Below the pieces are notes generated by a model. It searched no databases. It was not told the origin of the DNA and was given only the letters and a program-made list of their open reading frames with translations. The position numbers and the translations under genes are program-made. From R-RK-3 sp031399085 (GTDB lineage: Bacteria > Pseudomonadota > Alphaproteobacteria > Rhizobiales > Rhodomicrobiaceae): a stretch of 64,000 nt of DNA. This document shows, in pieces, positions 44,324-54,375 of the stretch (positions are counted from its first letter, which is position 1; every line of letters begins with the position of its first letter). The DNA is taken from assembly GCA_031399085.1 (NCBI GenBank), contig JANNOQ010000082.1, positions 62,001-126,000 of the forward strand, in the 5' to 3' direction.

Positions 44324-45079
44324 TCACACAGACCCATCCGCCTCCGCTTCACGGTCATCCGGCTGCAGCGTTCCGTCCGCCGAGAACAATTTCGCGGCGA
44401 GCGCGCGCGTAACCCGCCGGCGTTCGGCGAGCGCGGCCCGGTCGAGCACGTCCACGACCGCTTGCGCGGCCGCCATCGACCGGTCCATCCGGCGCATCAA
44501 ATAACCGATTACGCCCGGCTCCACGTCAAGCTGCCTGTCCGCGAATAACTTGATCAGCACCGCGCCGAGCAGCGCCTCATCCGGCTCATCAATGGTCACG
44601 AGCGCCGCCGAGCGCAGACGCGAGCGCAAATCCGGCAGCGCAATGACCCATTCGCCTGGCAAGCCGCGCCCGGTGACGAGCACGTCGAAACGGCGCTCGC
44701 GGGCAAGGTTCAGCAGATGAAAAGCCGCGTGTTCGTCGATGCCGCCGCGATCGATGTCCTCGATGACTAGGGGCGCGCTCGCGCCCAACGCATGCTCGAC
44801 CGCCTCCTGCACGGCCGATGCCGGAAAGGCCTGCGCGCCCGACCGCGCCCGCCAGACATTGGCGAGATGAGTCTTGCCCGACCCTTGCGGCCCCGCCAGC
44901 ACGGCAATGGGGTTGGGCCACGCCGGCCAGGCATCGACGAGCTTCACCGCCCTTTCATTTGAGGCGCTGACGAGGAAATCCTCGCTTCCCAGGGCAGGAA
45001 TGTGTGCAAGGTCGAAAACCAGCTGAGGATGGGTCACGCACGGCCCCGTTGCAAATTGTGGCTCCCATCTGTTTGTCAT
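44324..45079 (-). CDS. hdaA: DnaA-like regulatory ATPase (Hda/HdaA)
   Basis: The 251-residue protein is short compared with DnaA and lacks its DNA-binding domain. It has PQLVFDLAH at the start (clamp-binding-like), Walker A GPQGSGKTHLANVW, Walker B LVIEDIDR and a DnaA-type lid region (RLRSAALVTIDEPDEALLGAVLIKLFADRQ). Hda proteins trigger ATP hydrolysis by DnaA at the sliding clamp to prevent re-initiation. The place next to ppk is common in alphaproteobacteria. The start is unclear (ATG 45079 or a later GTG near 45037). Confidence 0.87.
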   Translation of the reverse strand: MTNRWEPQFATGPCVTHPQLVFDLAHIPALGSEDFLVSASNERAVKLVDAWPAWPNPIAVLAGPQGSGKTHLANVWRARSGAQAFPASAVQEAVEHALGASAPLVIEDIDRGGIDEHAAFHLLNLARERRFDVLVTGRGLPGEWVIALPDLRSRLRSAALVTIDEPDEALLGAVLIKLFADRQLDVEPGVIGYLMRRMDRSMAAAQAVVDVLDRAALAERRRVTRALAAKLFSADGTLQPDDREAEADGSV

Positions 45080-45308
45080 CCGCGCGCGCTGCGCGGCCTT
45101 AGACAAAGAGTTTTACGTTGGCGCGGGCTCCGCATAACTGGCCGGACCGGCTATTTGCCGGCTTTTAAAACCGGAGGAAATAGGGGAGGCGGACATGCGT
45201 GATCGAATAGCATCTTCGCCAGCCTTTCGAAACCCATCTCTCGGCGTTGCCGTCGTGCCGCGCTATGCGCTAAGAACACAAGCCTAAAGCGCGATCGGGG
45301 GGGACATT

Positions 45309-47285
45309 ATGAGAGCTGGGCCGACACTTTACGCCGTGCTGATCGCGCTGATGCTCGTCGCGCCGCCATTTTCGCCCGCTAGCGCGGCTGGCCGCATCGA
45401 ATGGCGGCTCGAAAACCCGTTTCGCCTTTTCAAAAAGCCCGAACACACCGAGCTTCACCGCCAAGTGTTTGACGAGCTGACGGCCGATGAGCGCCGCGCT
45501 CCGATTCTGGCCGCTGAACGCAAGCTAGCAGACCGCTTCGGTGGGCGCGGCTGGGCCGAAAAAATCTTCAACGACACCTGCTACAATCAGAACGACGACC
45601 GCTATAACGACTGCCAGGATTATGTCTTGCCCAAAAGCCACCCGATCGTGGCGACGCTGAATTCACAGGATCGTTCTTGGAACCCCTTTCAACCCGATGC
45701 CGCATCGGAAATCGCGTGCGTTTGGCAGCTCGAGGCAGGTGGCAAAATCCTCGCGCGCCACACCGCGCCTTGCGACAAGCCGGTTAAATTCGATGTGCCC
45801 TACCCGGACGGCGCGCGGCTCGACATATCGCGCGGCGGAATCCAGATCGCGGCTCCTGCCGAAATCAAAATCCGTGACGTGCTCGTGCTTGGCATGGGCG
45901 ATAGTTTTGGGGCCGGGGAGGGCAATCCGGATCACCCCGTGATGCTTGAAGATCGCCGCTCCTATGATTACGGCGAGGTCGATATCGCCGCCTCCGGCCT
46001 TAAGCAACGGCTGGACGGCTATCCATCTCGGCAGGGCAAGTGGCGCGCGCTGAACGGCCCGCAGTTCCGCAAAGAACGCGCCCGCTGGTGGGACCGCGAG
46101 TGCCACCGCTCGCTCTACTCGCATCAACTTCGCGCGGCCCTGCAACTCGCCGTCGAGGACCCGCAGCGCGCCATCACCTTTCTCAGCTTCAGTTGCAGCG
46201 GGGCCGAAATCGCGCAAGGCATCTTGTTGCGCACCCCTGTGCGCGAATGCACGGCGGGCGAAAGCTTTTCGGTGCCCGCGCAAATCTCGGCCGCCTCTGA
46301 AGAACTCTGCCGCGCGGTAACGCCCGACGCGCTGATGCCTGCCGCCATCATCAACCGCATGCCCGAGCTTCGCAGCATCGCGGAAGCGGAAATGCGCGTC
46401 ACCCGGTGCGAAATCGTTTCCGAGGGCGGCGCGCGCCTGCCCGCGCTCAAACGGCCCATCGACCTGGTACTGCTTTCGGTTGGCGGCAATGATGTCGGCT
46501 TCGTGCCGCTCGTCTCAGACAGCATTTTGAGCGATGTCAGCATCTATCGGACGCTGGGGCGGCAGATGGATTCGGTCTACGGCGTCGAGCGCGCGCGGAC
46601 CCGCCTCGAAATCGTCAAGCAGCGTTTCGACGGGCTGAAATTTTCGCTGGAGTTGCTGCTCGGCGTTGGCGTGGGCGAAGGCGGGGAGCGCAAAGTCATC
46701 CTGACCGGCTATCCGAATATGGGCTATGGCCCCGACGGCATGAGCGCTTGCAGCGGCAGCAAGGGGTTGGAGGTGTTTCCGCCCTTCGCGCTGGATGCCG
46801 CCAAGGTCGGCAAGGCGGAGGAGTTCTCAACCGAGCTGAACCAGCATCTGGCAGGCTTTGCCGGTGAGAGCTGGACCTATGTCGATGGGTTCCGCGATGA
46901 TTTCCGCGTCCATGGGCTGTGCGCGACGAGCGGCGACAGCCCGGCGGAGACGCTGGGCTTTCCGCGTCTGAAGGCTGGCGCCTGGACACCGTACAAGCCG
47001 TCGGCCTACCCCGCCTATGCCAGCCGCCAGCGCTGGTTCCGCACGCCGAACGATGCGTTCCTCACCTCCAACATGCACGCGGAAAAGGTGTCGAGTTTCG
47101 GCGCCAATTGCAGCGGCCTCTATACCGGAGCGCTGAAAGCGCTGGCGCGACGCCAATGGCTGCCGTTTCAAGTGTTCCTCGCGGCCACCTATGGCGGCGC
47201 CTTTCATCCGACCGCCGAGGGCCAGGCGCGGATCGCGGACGACGTCGCCGAAGCCGCGCGAGCGATGCTGCGCCGGACGCAGTAA
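45309..47285 (+). CDS. Large secreted SGNH/GDSL-type hydrolase
   Basis: The 658-residue protein has a signal peptide (VLIALMLVAPPFSPASA). The catalytic fold runs from about residue 195: VLGMGDSFGAGEGNP (block I, Ser), LSFSCSGAEI, LLSVGGNDVGF (G-x-N-D, block III) and AFHPTAEGQ (block V with Asp/His type HPTxxG). Inserts are unusually long, and many cysteines occur. The N-terminal 190 residues are unlike known domains that I can name. It probably acts as an esterase or lipase outside the cytoplasm. It is a lone gene, and its target is unknown. Confidence 0.8.
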   Translation: MRAGPTLYAVLIALMLVAPPFSPASAAGRIEWRLENPFRLFKKPEHTELHRQVFDELTADERRAPILAAERKLADRFGGRGWAEKIFNDTCYNQNDDRYNDCQDYVLPKSHPIVATLNSQDRSWNPFQPDAASEIACVWQLEAGGKILARHTAPCDKPVKFDVPYPDGARLDISRGGIQIAAPAEIKIRDVLVLGMGDSFGAGEGNPDHPVMLEDRRSYDYGEVDIAASGLKQRLDGYPSRQGKWRALNGPQFRKERARWWDRECHRSLYSHQLRAALQLAVEDPQRAITFLSFSCSGAEIAQGILLRTPVRECTAGESFSVPAQISAASEELCRAVTPDALMPAAIINRMPELRSIAEAEMRVTRCEIVSEGGARLPALKRPIDLVLLSVGGNDVGFVPLVSDSILSDVSIYRTLGRQMDSVYGVERARTRLEIVKQRFDGLKFSLELLLGVGVGEGGERKVILTGYPNMGYGPDGMSACSGSKGLEVFPPFALDAAKVGKAEEFSTELNQHLAGFAGESWTYVDGFRDDFRVHGLCATSGDSPAETLGFPRLKAGAWTPYKPSAYPAYASRQRWFRTPNDAFLTSNMHAEKVSSFGANCSGLYTGALKALARRQWLPFQVFLAATYGGAFHPTAEGQARIADDVAEAARAMLRRTQ

Positions 47286-47395
47286 GCCTCGCGCCCAAAT
47301 CGAGGGAAGACGCTTGCAAGCATAGGGTGCGTTATCGACGTGCACGCCCCCTCCACCGTCGACCAACGACACAGCATGAGCCCGAGGCGATGCGA

Positions 47396-47435
47396 GTAGA
47401 CCCCGGATAGTCGCTGCGCGACTTCCGGGGCGACG
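47396..47435. repeat. REP-like palindrome, copy 3
   Basis: GTAGACCCCGG and CCGGGGCGACG enclose GTCGC-TGC-GCGAC. The flanks match the copy at 19751-19790 base for base over their first eleven bases. It lies between convergent genes. Confidence 0.6.
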
Positions 47436-47483
47436 CCAGAGACGTGATCACAGAGTTCAGGTGCGACCGCGCTGCTCGATCGG

Positions 47484-48110
47484 TCAAAAACCGAAAATCG
47501 CCCTGGCCGCCGCGAACACGCCGCCGATCAAAGCGATGACATAAACCGTTCCGAGCGCGCCCACGATTGAGCCGACAACGATGGCGAGACCATCCTTTTC
47601 GAGCAGTCCCGCTGCGATGATGGCAATGCCAAAGGACGGCAGCGCGTTACCAAACGGTACCGGCACCAGCAGCACCAATGTCAGAAAGGTGAGCCATATG
47701 CCGAGGAGCCGCTCCATCGCCTTAGCGGTCAGGAAGGTCCAGCGCGGCTTGAGGAACGCCTCGATCTTGATGAGGTAGCGCACGACAAAGTTGATGGCTT
47801 TGGAGAAGGTCTCGCGGCTGAGCGCTTGCCGCCGCATGAAGTCCGGCAGCCAGGGCTTTTCGCTGCCGAGCGCCATCTGCACCGCGAAAATCAGGATCGG
47901 CGCGCCGAGCACCCATGCAATGGGCAAAATTGTGTTCGGAAGCGCGAACAAGATCATGATGATGCCGAAGCTTCGATCGCTCAGCGCATCGACGATCTCA
48001 CCGACGCTGATCGTTTCGCCGCCAGTTTGAGCGGCAAGCCGCGTCAAAATGTCGGACGTGCGCTCGGGCGGCATCGCGGCCGCTGGCCTGTTCGGCGCTG
48101 GATATTGCAT
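47484..48110 (-). CDS. exoD: ExoD-family membrane protein
   Basis: The 208-residue protein has the ExoD pattern: a polar N-terminus, ALSDRSFGIIMILFALPNTI, a long hydrophobic region, then VPVPFGNALPSFGIAIIAAGLLEKDG. ExoD was described in Sinorhizobium for exopolysaccharide production and alkali tolerance; its biochemical role is uncertain. Four or five membrane segments. It is separated from the histidine kinase gene by about 65 bases, on the same strand. Confidence 0.85.
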   Translation of the reverse strand: MQYPAPNRPAAAMPPERTSDILTRLAAQTGGETISVGEIVDALSDRSFGIIMILFALPNTILPIAWVLGAPILIFAVQMALGSEKPWLPDFMRRQALSRETFSKAINFVVRYLIKIEAFLKPRWTFLTAKAMERLLGIWLTFLTLVLLVPVPFGNALPSFGIAIIAAGLLEKDGLAIVVGSIVGALGTVYVIALIGGVFAAARAIFGF

Positions 48111-48175
48111 CGTTGGGCCTCACATTTATGATCTTGACGCCAGCCGGCCGGCAATGCGGACAGGTCCATATGCAA

Positions 48176-50029
48176 TCAAGCGGCCTCGCTGTCCAGCCCT
48201 CTTGCATCCTGGAAGGCTGGGAGGATGCATGTCACCGTCGTGCCTTCGCCGATGCGGCTCTTGATCTCCAGCCGGCCATTATGCAGCTCCAAGATCGAGC
48301 GTGAAATGGCCAGCCCCAGCCCGGTGCCGCGATGGCCCTTGGTGAACTGGTTTTCCACCTGCTCGAACGGACGCCCGAGCTTGGCGATCTCGTGTCGCGG
48401 AATACCGACGCCGGTATCGCTGATGGCGATGCGGACCGAGCCGCGATAGCGATAGGTGCGGATCGTGACGTCGCCGCCGACGGGGGTGAACTTCACCGCG
48501 TTGGAGAGAAGATTGATGAGCACCTGCTTCAGCGCCCGCCGGTCGCCGGACAGCTCGATGTCGGGGTTGCCAACCGTTTGCAGGGCGATATTGCGCGCCT
48601 GCGCCGTCTGCTGAACCACCCTCATGCTCTCGGCGGCGATGTCGCTGATGTTGACGGTTTCCATCGCCAGCGCCATGCGGCCCGCCTCGATCTTCGACAT
48701 GTCGAGAATGTCGTTGATGACCTCCAGGAGATATTGGCCGCTCTGCTCGATGTCGCGCGCATATTCCAGATATTTATCCTGGCCGATCGGGCCGAAGAGC
48801 TGCCGGTGCATCATCTCGGAAAAGCCGATGATGGCGTTGAGCGGCGTACGCAATTCATGGCTGATATTGGCGAGGAACTCGGATTTCGCCCGGTTGGCGG
48901 TCTCGGCGCGCTCCTTTTCGGCGGCGTATTTGTTGGTCAGCTCGAAAAGCTGGCGGGTCTGCGCATCCTGCCTCACCCGCGAGGTCTGAAGATCGGAGAC
49001 GGTCGCGCTCAGCTCCGATTCGCGTTCGGACAGACACCGTTCGCTTTGCTTCAGCGCCGTGATGTCGGTGCCGACGCTGACGAAGCCGCCATCCTCCGTC
49101 CGTCGCTCGCCGATATGCATCCAATAGTCCTCGCCCGCTTCGGTCTCATACGCGTGCGAGCCCTGCTTGGGGGCGCCGTCAAGCGTGCGGGGGCCTTGCA
49201 CCAGCGTCTCGCGCGCCGCTTTGGCAATATCCTTGTAGTGCGTTCCCGGCGTCAACAGCCGGTTGGGGATCTTGTAGATCGCCTTGAATTTGCGATTGCA
49301 CACGACCAGCCTGTCGCGATTGTCCCAGAGCACGAAGGCCTCGGAAATCGCCTCGATCGAATCCCGCAGCCGGGCGGCAGTGTCGATATTCTCGATCTCT
49401 CTTTCGCGCTCGCTGGTCACATCGGTGACGACGGCGACGAGGATCGGCGAGCCACTGATCGCGGGGCGCCGGATCCGCCCACGCAGATCGAACCACAGCC
49501 AGCCGCCATCCTTGCCGCCGCGCAAACGGAAGCAGGTCCGCACCGCGTCCGCGCCGTTGCGAATGTGATCGTCGACGATCTGGTAGAGGTCGTCCTCGGG
49601 GTGCAGCAATTCACGCATGTCGCGATAGGGCATGCGCCCGTCCGGCAGCTTGCGCCCGATCATCGCAAACAGCGATTCCGACCAGCACAGCTCGCCCTTG
49701 ACGAGGTTCCAATAGAGCAGCGCCGCGCCGCCGTCGCGCAGCAGCAATTCGGTGCCGTCGCGCAATTCGAGCGCCGAGCGCAGCAGCACGGCGTTGCGCC
49801 CGCGCGTGGCGACGAAGGCGATCATCGCGCCGAAAAAGCCGCCGACGAGCGTCGCTGCGATCAGATTGCTGGGGATGCTTTTGAAATCGGCCGCGATGGC
49901 GGAGGAGGCGCTGGCGGCAAGGGTAAGGGCGGCGAGGCCGAGTCCGGTCCAAATTCGCAGCCGCGCCCATACCGCAAGGCGGGCGCGCCGCGACTTCGTC
50001 GCGTCAGAATAGGACCGGGCATTCAGCAT
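48176..50029 (-). CDS. PAS-domain sensor histidine kinase
   Basis: The 617-residue protein has two N-terminal membrane helices (GLGLAALTLAASASSAIAA and SNLIAATLVGGFFGAMIAF), two PAS domains (about residues 90-215 and 225-335) and a coiled linker. A HisKA dimer with ISHELRTPLNAIIGFSEMMH gives the phospho-His near residue 393, followed by the ATPase N-box NLLSNAVKF, DTGVGIP and GTGLGLAISRS. The domain order is like PleC/DivJ-type kinases of alphaproteobacteria. No response regulator is adjacent, so the partner is unknown. The start is ATG 50029. Confidence 0.88.
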   Translation of the reverse strand: MLNARSYSDATKSRRARLAVWARLRIWTGLGLAALTLAASASSAIAADFKSIPSNLIAATLVGGFFGAMIAFVATRGRNAVLLRSALELRDGTELLLRDGGAALLYWNLVKGELCWSESLFAMIGRKLPDGRMPYRDMRELLHPEDDLYQIVDDHIRNGADAVRTCFRLRGGKDGGWLWFDLRGRIRRPAISGSPILVAVVTDVTSEREREIENIDTAARLRDSIEAISEAFVLWDNRDRLVVCNRKFKAIYKIPNRLLTPGTHYKDIAKAARETLVQGPRTLDGAPKQGSHAYETEAGEDYWMHIGERRTEDGGFVSVGTDITALKQSERCLSERESELSATVSDLQTSRVRQDAQTRQLFELTNKYAAEKERAETANRAKSEFLANISHELRTPLNAIIGFSEMMHRQLFGPIGQDKYLEYARDIEQSGQYLLEVINDILDMSKIEAGRMALAMETVNISDIAAESMRVVQQTAQARNIALQTVGNPDIELSGDRRALKQVLINLLSNAVKFTPVGGDVTIRTYRYRGSVRIAISDTGVGIPRHEIAKLGRPFEQVENQFTKGHRGTGLGLAISRSILELHNGRLEIKSRIGEGTTVTCILPAFQDARGLDSEAA

Positions 50030-50129
50030 GGCCAATGTCGAGACGAGAAATTTCCTTCGAGACGCTTTGATAAGTCTCGCAACTGTCTACGATTCGGCCA
50101 GCCTTTTGAATCTTCACAACGCCCAGTGA

Positions 50130-52787
50130 CTAATTTTCGGGGTCCTTCAGCATCTTTCCGGCGATTTCGTAGACATCGCGCGACAGATTCTTCGCTCCCG
50201 CCACCCGATCGAGCTGCCCGCGGGCGGCTTTCTGACGTGTCGGCTCCAGCATGCGCCACATCTCAAAATTGCCGAGCAGCCGCGCCGCCATGAGCGAATT
50301 GAAGCCGTTCAGCTCCAGCACCGCGTCGGCGAGCAATTTGTAGCCCTTGCCGTCCGGCGCATTGAACTGCGCCGGGTTGCCGCCCGAGAAGGCGGCGATG
50401 ACCGCCCGCACCCGGTTGGGGTTTTTCATCGAGAATTGCGGATGCCGGATTAGTTCGCCAACGAAGTCCGGCGTGCCATGGATCGGCGAGCGGGCCTGGG
50501 TCGAGAACCATTTATCGAGCACCAGCGCGTCCTTCTTCCAGCGTTTGTAGAAGGAATTGAGCACCGCCTCGCGCGCGGGCGCATCGACCTCGCCGAAATT
50601 CTCGATGGCCGCCATTGCATCAGTCATGTTCGTGGCGTGCTTATAGTGGTTGCGCAGGCGAGCCACGGCCGAGCGGCCGCCGGCCATGGTCAGCAGCCCG
50701 AGCGCGGCGTTGCGCAGCGCGCGTTTGCCCGCGCTCGCCGCATCCGGGGTGTAGCCGCCCGGCGTTTCGTTCGTGTCGTAAATTGTTTGCAGCTCCGATT
50801 TGAGCGCCCTGCCGAGGCTCTCGCGGAAGGCCCGCCGGGCTTGGTAGATGGCGGCGGGGTCGATGTCGGCGCCAATGGCCAGGGCAATGTCGCGGACGGT
50901 GGGAATCCGCAACATGGCGGCGCGGAAGGCGGGCTCAAGGTCCTCATCGGCAACGAGCTTGGCGAGCGCACGGGCAAAGCGCTGTGAGGCCCTTGGCTTT
51001 TCTCCCGCGCGCACCGACGCGGTCATGGCAATGAGCGACATCATCGCCAGCGTTTGGCCCGACTGCCAGCGATTGAACTGATCGCTGTCATGCGCGATGA
51101 GGAATTCCAGATCGCGGTCGCCCAGATTAGCTTCGAGTTTGACCGGCGCGGAGAACTCGCGCAGCAGTGAGGCGACCGGCCGCTCGCCAATGCCATGGAA
51201 GGTAAAGCTTTCGGAGCGCTTGCGCAGATGCAGCACGCCGTGCTCCAGGAGCGTTCCGTCCTCAAGCTTTAGCGGGAAATTTTTACCGTCCGCGCCCAAC
51301 AGCCCCAGCTTGAACGGAATGTGCAGCGGCTTGGGCTTGGGCTGGCCGGGCCGGGGCTTTTGCTCCTGCTTGACCGTCAGCTTGGCGGTTTTGTTCTCCG
51401 GCGAATAGGCAAGGCGGCAGGTCAGCTCGGGCGTCCCGGCTTGCGAATACCAAAGCATGAACTGGCTGAGATCGGTCTCGGTCGCATCCGCCATTGCGGC
51501 AATGAAATCCTCCACCGTCGCGGCCGTGCCGTCATGGCGCTCGAAATAGAGGTCGATGCCCTTGCGGAAGCCCGTCTTGCCGATGATGGTCATAATCATC
51601 CGGCACAGCTCGGCGCCCTTTTCGTAAACCGTGCGCGTGTAGAAATTGTTGATCTCAATGAAGCTTTCCGGCCGCACCGGATGCGCCAGCGGGCCGCCAT
51701 CCTCGGCGAATTGTTGCGTCCTGAGCGCCCAGACATCCTCGATCCGTTTCACCCCGCGCGAGCGCAGATCGGAGGTGAACTCCTGGTCGCGGAAGACTGT
51801 CAGCCCTTCCTTCAGACAGAGCTGGAACCAGTCGCGGCAGGTGACGCGGTTGCCGGTCCAATTGTGGAAATATTCATGGCCGATGACGGCCTCGATCGCC
51901 TCATATTCGCCATCGGTCGCGGTTTCGGGGCTGGCGAGGATCAGCTTGTCGTTGAATATGTTGAGGCCCTTATTCTCCATCGCCCCCATGTTGAAGTCGC
52001 CGACCGCCACGATCATGAAGATGTCGAGATCGTATTCGAGGCCGAAACGCTCCTCGTCCCAGGCCATCGAGCGCTTCAAACTCGCCATCGCCCAATCGCA
52101 GCGGTCCTCCTTGCCCGGGTCGCAATAGACGCGCAGCTCAACCGTTCGGCCGGATTGGGTCTTGAAGCTGTCCGCGACATGGCCGAGCTTGCCGCCGACG
52201 AGCGCGAACAGATAAGAGGGTTTGGGAAACGGATCGTCCCAAATCGCGTAGTGACGCCCGGCCGGCAGCTTGCCCGCCTCGGCCAGATTGCCGTTGGAGA
52301 GCAGCACCGGGCAGTCTTTGGCGTCGCCCTCGATCCGTACTCGGAAGGTGGCGAGCACGTCCGGCCGGTCTAGATAGAAGGCAATGCGGCGGAACCCTTC
52401 CGGTTCGCATTGCGTGCAGTACAGCGTGCCGGATCGATAAAGACCGGAGAGCGCCTTGTTCGCCTCCGGGTCGCAGACGGACTTGATTTCAAGGATGAAC
52501 GGCTCGGCTGGCGGCTCCGCGATGCTCAGCCCCGTGTCGGTAAGCGCGTAAGCGCTGCCCGGCAGTTCCTCGCCATCAACCGCGATGCTGACCAGGCGCA
52601 GCTTCTCGCCGTCGAGAACGAGCGGCCCATGATCGCCGGCAATGGCGGGATTGGGACGCATGGCAAGCCGCGAGGCGACCAACGTCTCGGACGGCTGCAG
52701 GCGGATGTCGAGGGCCGTCTTATCGATCAGATAAGCGGATGGGCGGTAATCCTTGAGATAGATTGTGCGGGGTTCTTGCGTCTTCAT
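50130..52787 (-). CDS. pepN: Aminopeptidase N
   Basis: The 885-residue M1 zinc peptidase removes N-terminal residues from peptides. It has GAMENKGLNIFND, VIGHEYFHNWTGNR (zinc HExxH) with a Glu on the next helix in LCLKEGLTVFRDQE, and the long C-terminal helical domain. Length is typical of the PepN of proteobacteria. ATG 52787 (MKTQEPRTIYLKDY) is chosen since GAAGGT precedes it; earlier in-frame ATGs exist. No signal peptide, so it is cytoplasmic. Confidence 0.94.
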   Translation of the reverse strand: MKTQEPRTIYLKDYRPSAYLIDKTALDIRLQPSETLVASRLAMRPNPAIAGDHGPLVLDGEKLRLVSIAVDGEELPGSAYALTDTGLSIAEPPAEPFILEIKSVCDPEANKALSGLYRSGTLYCTQCEPEGFRRIAFYLDRPDVLATFRVRIEGDAKDCPVLLSNGNLAEAGKLPAGRHYAIWDDPFPKPSYLFALVGGKLGHVADSFKTQSGRTVELRVYCDPGKEDRCDWAMASLKRSMAWDEERFGLEYDLDIFMIVAVGDFNMGAMENKGLNIFNDKLILASPETATDGEYEAIEAVIGHEYFHNWTGNRVTCRDWFQLCLKEGLTVFRDQEFTSDLRSRGVKRIEDVWALRTQQFAEDGGPLAHPVRPESFIEINNFYTRTVYEKGAELCRMIMTIIGKTGFRKGIDLYFERHDGTAATVEDFIAAMADATETDLSQFMLWYSQAGTPELTCRLAYSPENKTAKLTVKQEQKPRPGQPKPKPLHIPFKLGLLGADGKNFPLKLEDGTLLEHGVLHLRKRSESFTFHGIGERPVASLLREFSAPVKLEANLGDRDLEFLIAHDSDQFNRWQSGQTLAMMSLIAMTASVRAGEKPRASQRFARALAKLVADEDLEPAFRAAMLRIPTVRDIALAIGADIDPAAIYQARRAFRESLGRALKSELQTIYDTNETPGGYTPDAASAGKRALRNAALGLLTMAGGRSAVARLRNHYKHATNMTDAMAAIENFGEVDAPAREAVLNSFYKRWKKDALVLDKWFSTQARSPIHGTPDFVGELIRHPQFSMKNPNRVRAVIAAFSGGNPAQFNAPDGKGYKLLADAVLELNGFNSLMAARLLGNFEMWRMLEPTRQKAARGQLDRVAGAKNLSRDVYEIAGKMLKDPEN

Positions 52788-52965
52788 GGCGACCTTCGCT
52801 CGTAAACGCCATTGCTTAGAGGCCGTGACAGCCATTGCCAAGCGCAAATGCGCCGTCGCTGGCGACGCCGTTTGGCCGAACGAGAAAAGCGGCGGGCGTT
52901 CATTAAGAAGTCAGAATGCTTGCGTCATATGCGGGCGCAGTCACGCAAGCCTTTGGAGGGACCGA

Positions 52966-53322
52966 ATGAGAGCCTTGATAGCCGCCTTTTTGACCGCAGC
53001 CATCGTTCAGCCCGCGCTGGCGCAGGACGCCGGACTTGCCGAGGCGGCCACCGCCATCGCCGCTATCCAGCAGGATGACATTAAGCGCAAAGCCTATTGC
53101 GAATTGCAGGACCTGCTCGTGAAGGCCGAAGAGGCAACCGCCAAACAGGATGAGGCGCAAGCCAAGAGCTTGACGGCTGAGGCGGGAGCAAAATCCGCCG
53201 TGCTCGGCGACGAATTCGAAAAGGTCGCCGCGCTCGATGTGGACATCGACCCGGCGTCTGAAGATGGCCGGAAATATTTCGAGGCCTGGGAAGCCCTGGA
53301 GAAAAGCTGCTCTCCGACGTAA
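52966..53322 (+). CDS. Small exported protein of unknown function
   Basis: The 118-residue protein has a signal peptide (MRALIAAFLTAAIVQPALA, then QD). The mature part is helical and rich in Ala/Glu/Lys (YCELQDLLVKAEEATAKQDEAQAK), with one cysteine near each end. ATG 52966 is preceded by GGAGGG. No family recognised. It diverges from pepN. Confidence 0.65.
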   Translation: MRALIAAFLTAAIVQPALAQDAGLAEAATAIAAIQQDDIKRKAYCELQDLLVKAEEATAKQDEAQAKSLTAEAGAKSAVLGDEFEKVAALDVDIDPASEDGRKYFEAWEALEKSCSPT

Positions 53323-53506
53323 CTGCGGCGAGCGAGCGGCGATGGCATGGGCGACGATCTTGGAGCGCAGCGCGTGCCTGTTGCCGGCGCGTTAGGTGAC
53401 GTGACCGTGCGGGCAATTGTCACGCGCCGCGCTTCGCTTAAATCCCGTAAGTCCTTGCCGAGGCCGGTTCGATTTCATGGCGGCGAGGACTTTTTGAAGG
53501 AAATTC

Positions 53507-54337
53507 ATGGATCTAGGCTTGCCCGCGGGCGAGATTGCTTTGCTCGCGGGCGGCCTGATTGCCGGAGGTCTGATCGCTGGATTCTTGTCGGGACTGTTCG
53601 GCGTCGGCGGCGGCGGGATTCTGGTGCCCGTGCTTTACGAATTGTTTGGCGCGCTGGGCGCGGCGGATGAAGTGCGGATGCATCTGGCGGTCGGCACGAG
53701 CTTTGCCATCATTATCCCCACCTCTTTCCGCTCGGCGCGCTCGCACCACCAGCGCGGCGCGATCGACCTGGGCGTTCTGCGGATCATCGGTCCAGCCGCG
53801 ATTTTCGGCGTGGTGCTTGGCGCGCTGACCGCGAAATATGCCGACGATACGGCGATGAAGCTGATCTGGGTTGTATCCGCGACCACGCTGAGCCTCAGCC
53901 TGTTCGTGCGTCGGGACGCCTGGCGCATCAAGGGCGACATCGCCAACCCGGCATTGTCGTTCCCCGCCGGAACGGGCATCGGATTTCTAGCAACGATGAT
54001 GGGGGTCGGCGGCGGGGCCTATATCGCGCCGTTCATGACGCTGCTTGGCCGGCCAATCCATCAGGCGGTTGGGACGGCGGCGGGTTTCAGCTGCATTGTC
54101 GCGATCCCGGCATTGTTTGGTTACATGTGGGCGGGGTGGGATGCGGCGGGCGTACCGGCGGGCTCGCTCGGCTTTGTCAGTTTGATCGGCGCGGCGGCGA
54201 TGATTCCGTCAGGCGTGCTGGCCGCGCCACTCGGCGTCCGGCTCGCGCATGGGATGGAGCGGCGCAAGCTGGAAATTGCCTTTGCGTTTTTCCTATCGCT
54301 GGTCGGACTGCGATTTCTTCTCGCGCTGGTTCTTTAA
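53507..54337 (+). CDS. TauE/SafE-family sulfite exporter-like permease
   Basis: The 276-residue protein has eight or so membrane helices and the repeats GFLSGLFGVGGGGILVP and GFLATMMGVGGGAYIAPF, the signature of the TauE/SafE (DUF81) family. Members export sulfite, sulfoacetate or other organic anions, or are uncharacterised. GAAGGA precedes ATG 53507. No sulfur genes lie nearby, so the substrate is open. Confidence 0.88.
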   Translation: MDLGLPAGEIALLAGGLIAGGLIAGFLSGLFGVGGGGILVPVLYELFGALGAADEVRMHLAVGTSFAIIIPTSFRSARSHHQRGAIDLGVLRIIGPAAIFGVVLGALTAKYADDTAMKLIWVVSATTLSLSLFVRRDAWRIKGDIANPALSFPAGTGIGFLATMMGVGGGAYIAPFMTLLGRPIHQAVGTAAGFSCIVAIPALFGYMWAGWDAAGVPAGSLGFVSLIGAAAMIPSGVLAAPLGVRLAHGMERRKLEIAFAFFLSLVGLRFLLALVL

Positions 54338-54375
54338 GCGGCCAGCCAATCGCACCCACGATAAATTGGCCCTGT

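Noticed and set aside
48332..50293. 653-residue open frame opposite the histidine kinase
   Set aside because: It is antisense to a well-supported kinase gene, runs past its start into intergenic DNA, and has no domains.
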